NCBI GenBank assembly: GCA_945861265.1
Contig: CAMAUC010000017.1
Location: 1-59,232 of the forward strand
Origin: Rhizobium sp. Q54
GTDB lineage: Bacteria; Pseudomonadota; Alphaproteobacteria; Rhizobiales; Xanthobacteraceae
DNA: 59,232 nucleotides
Reading direction: 5' to 3'
Shown here: in pieces, positions 58,432 to 59,232 of the stretch
Position numbering within the stretch: the stretch's first letter is position 1
Layout: every line of letters begins with the position of its first letter
The notes under the pieces: model-generated
What the model was told of the DNA's origin: nothing
Database searches by the model: none
What the model saw: the letters and a program-made list of their open reading frames with translations, nothing else
Program-made: the position numbers and the translations under genes

Positions 58432-59154
58432 TCACACCCCGAGCTTGGTCGCCAAATCCGCCAGATCGCTGCCGGCGATATCGACCGGCACGATGGGCCC
58501 GGTCTCGCCGGTGTTGGGTCCAAACTCATGCGGCCGGGCGATGTGGCCGGTGCGCAGGCCGCATTCCGCTGCCGACTTCAGATCGCGCGAATGCGCCGCC
58601 ACCATCATGCATTGCTCAGGCGCCAGATCGAGCGCCTCGCAGGCGGCGAGATAGACGCGCGGCTTCGGCTTGAAGTCGCCGGCGATCTCGGAGCCGAAAA
58701 TGGCGTCCCATGAAAACTTGTTGCGGCGGGCGAGATCGACCCCCAAGGAAATATTGCCGTTCGAGCACGGCGCGATGCGGTAGCGGGTTTTCAACCGGAT
58801 TAGCGCACCCGGCACGTCCGGCCAGGCATCGAGCCGGTGCCAGGCGAGATTGAGATCGCGCATCACCGCCTCCGGCAGGCCGGTGACATTGAAGCGCGGC
58901 AGGAAACGCTCGAGGTTGCGCCGGTGCAGCACGTCGAGCTTGCTGAACGGGATTTTGCCCGAGCGGACTTCCTCCATGCCGGGCTGATATTCGTTGCGCC
59001 AGGCGTCGGCGAAGGCCAGCCAATCGAGCTGATAGCCGAGCGGCTCGAGGATCAGCCGGGATTCGCGGGCGACCGATGTGCGCCAGTCCATCAGCGTGCC
59101 GAACACGTCGAAAAACAGCGCCTGGACCTGGGAAATGGATGGGTTTTCGACCAT
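58432..59154 (-). CDS. Haloacid dehalogenase, type II (L-2-haloacid dehalogenase family)
   Basis: The 240-residue HAD enzyme has the nucleophilic Asp16 in ALFFDVFGTLMDWRTSVARE, motif II in APCSNGNISL, and motif III/IV in DFKPKPRVYLAACEALDLAP with the MVAAHSRDLKSAAECGLRTG ending. The DVFGTL(M/V)DW start and the VAAHSRDL segment are typical of type II haloacid dehalogenases, which hydrolyse L-2-haloalkanoates without metal; some relatives are phosphatases. It converges on the alpha/beta hydrolase with one base between stop codons. Whether both belong to one pathway is open. Confidence 0.88.
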   Translation of the reverse strand: MVENPSISQVQALFFDVFGTLMDWRTSVARESRLILEPLGYQLDWLAFADAWRNEYQPGMEEVRSGKIPFSKLDVLHRRNLERFLPRFNVTGLPEAVMRDLNLAWHRLDAWPDVPGALIRLKTRYRIAPCSNGNISLGVDLARRNKFSWDAIFGSEIAGDFKPKPRVYLAACEALDLAPEQCMMVAAHSRDLKSAAECGLRTGHIARPHEFGPNTGETGPIVPVDIAGSDLADLATKLGV

Positions 59155-59216
59155 GGACCGACCGCCCGGGCTGCCCGTGGCGGCTGCCCGCGTCCGGGTC
59201 TAAGTCTTTGAAAAAA

Positions 59217-59232
59217 TGGCGGGAGCGACGGG
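59217..59232 (-). tRNA. 3' end of a tRNA, probably tRNA-Asp (runs off the right edge)
   Basis: Read leftward, the last 16 bases are CCCGT-CGCTCCC-G-CCA. They fit the T-stem 3' strand, the 3' acceptor strand, a G discriminator and an encoded CCA. Six T residues follow directly as a terminator. The sequence matches the usual end of alphaproteobacterial tRNA-Asp; the anticodon lies outside the window. Confidence 0.6.

Overview
This window comes from the chromosome of an alphaproteobacterium, most likely a member of the Hyphomicrobiales (Rhizobiales) in the Bradyrhizobiaceae/Xanthobacteraceae group. The evidence is high GC, the gene order (comEC, gltX, gltA, the lpx/bam/dxr block, frr-pyrH-tsf-rpsB, dnaE, lolDE-proS, DUF1467-mce-rnj-birA-nuo), a ribosomal protein S2 with a long C-terminal extension, a short prolyl-tRNA synthetase, and an alphaproteobacterial-type LexA box (GTTC-N7-GTTC). 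The species itself cannot be named from sequence alone.

Layout. (1) 1-1615: the left edge holds the N-terminal part of a tyrosine-recombinase integrase whose gene runs off the window. It lies next to a comEC gene cut off inside its conserved ISGYHM-like motif, so a mobile element appears to have integrated into comEC. (2) 1678-7606: glnS divergent from gltX, then citrate synthase with a clear terminator, and a FabH-type ketosynthase. (3) 7710-22211: a long leftward envelope and translation block whose transcription order is rpsB, tsf, pyrH, frr, uppS, cdsA, dxr, rseP, bamA, lpxD, fabZ, lpxA, lpxI, lpxB. It supplies undecaprenyl-PP, CDP-diacylglycerol, lipid A and outer-membrane protein assembly. 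(4) 22458-24532: two solute-binding proteins without transporter partners sit between rpsB and dnaE. (5) 24551-32541: dnaE, an accessory patch, lolD, lolE and proS. The patch contains a 32-residue membrane peptide gene with a LexA box exactly between its -35 and -10 elements, a decayed copy of the lolD 3' end, and a small secreted protein. (6) 32632-37289: asnB and a rightward copper cluster (DUF2946-like, YcnI, CopC, CopD) followed by a 46-codon ORF and a strong terminator. This looks like an insertion in the conserved proS/DUF1467 neighbourhood. (7) 37345-56164: DUF1467, mce, rnj, birA and a complete 14-gene nuo (complex I) operon. Three non-subunit genes are embedded in the nuo operon by tight translational coupling: a DHCW-type cupin between nuoB and nuoC, and a four-cysteine mini-protein plus a DUF3291 protein between nuoF and nuoG. 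(8) 56401-59232: a Bug-family binding protein, an alpha/beta hydrolase, a type II haloacid dehalogenase, and the last 16 bases of a tRNA (probably Asp) running off the right edge.

Most of the window is conserved housekeeping. The best leads are the SOS-type promoter driving a 32-aa membrane peptide (28288-28441), the integrase/comEC junction (1-690), the accessory genes inside nuo, the tandemly repeated translation start of lolE (31091-31125), and the His-rich loop in NuoL. No rRNA, CRISPR array or complete insertion sequence was seen.
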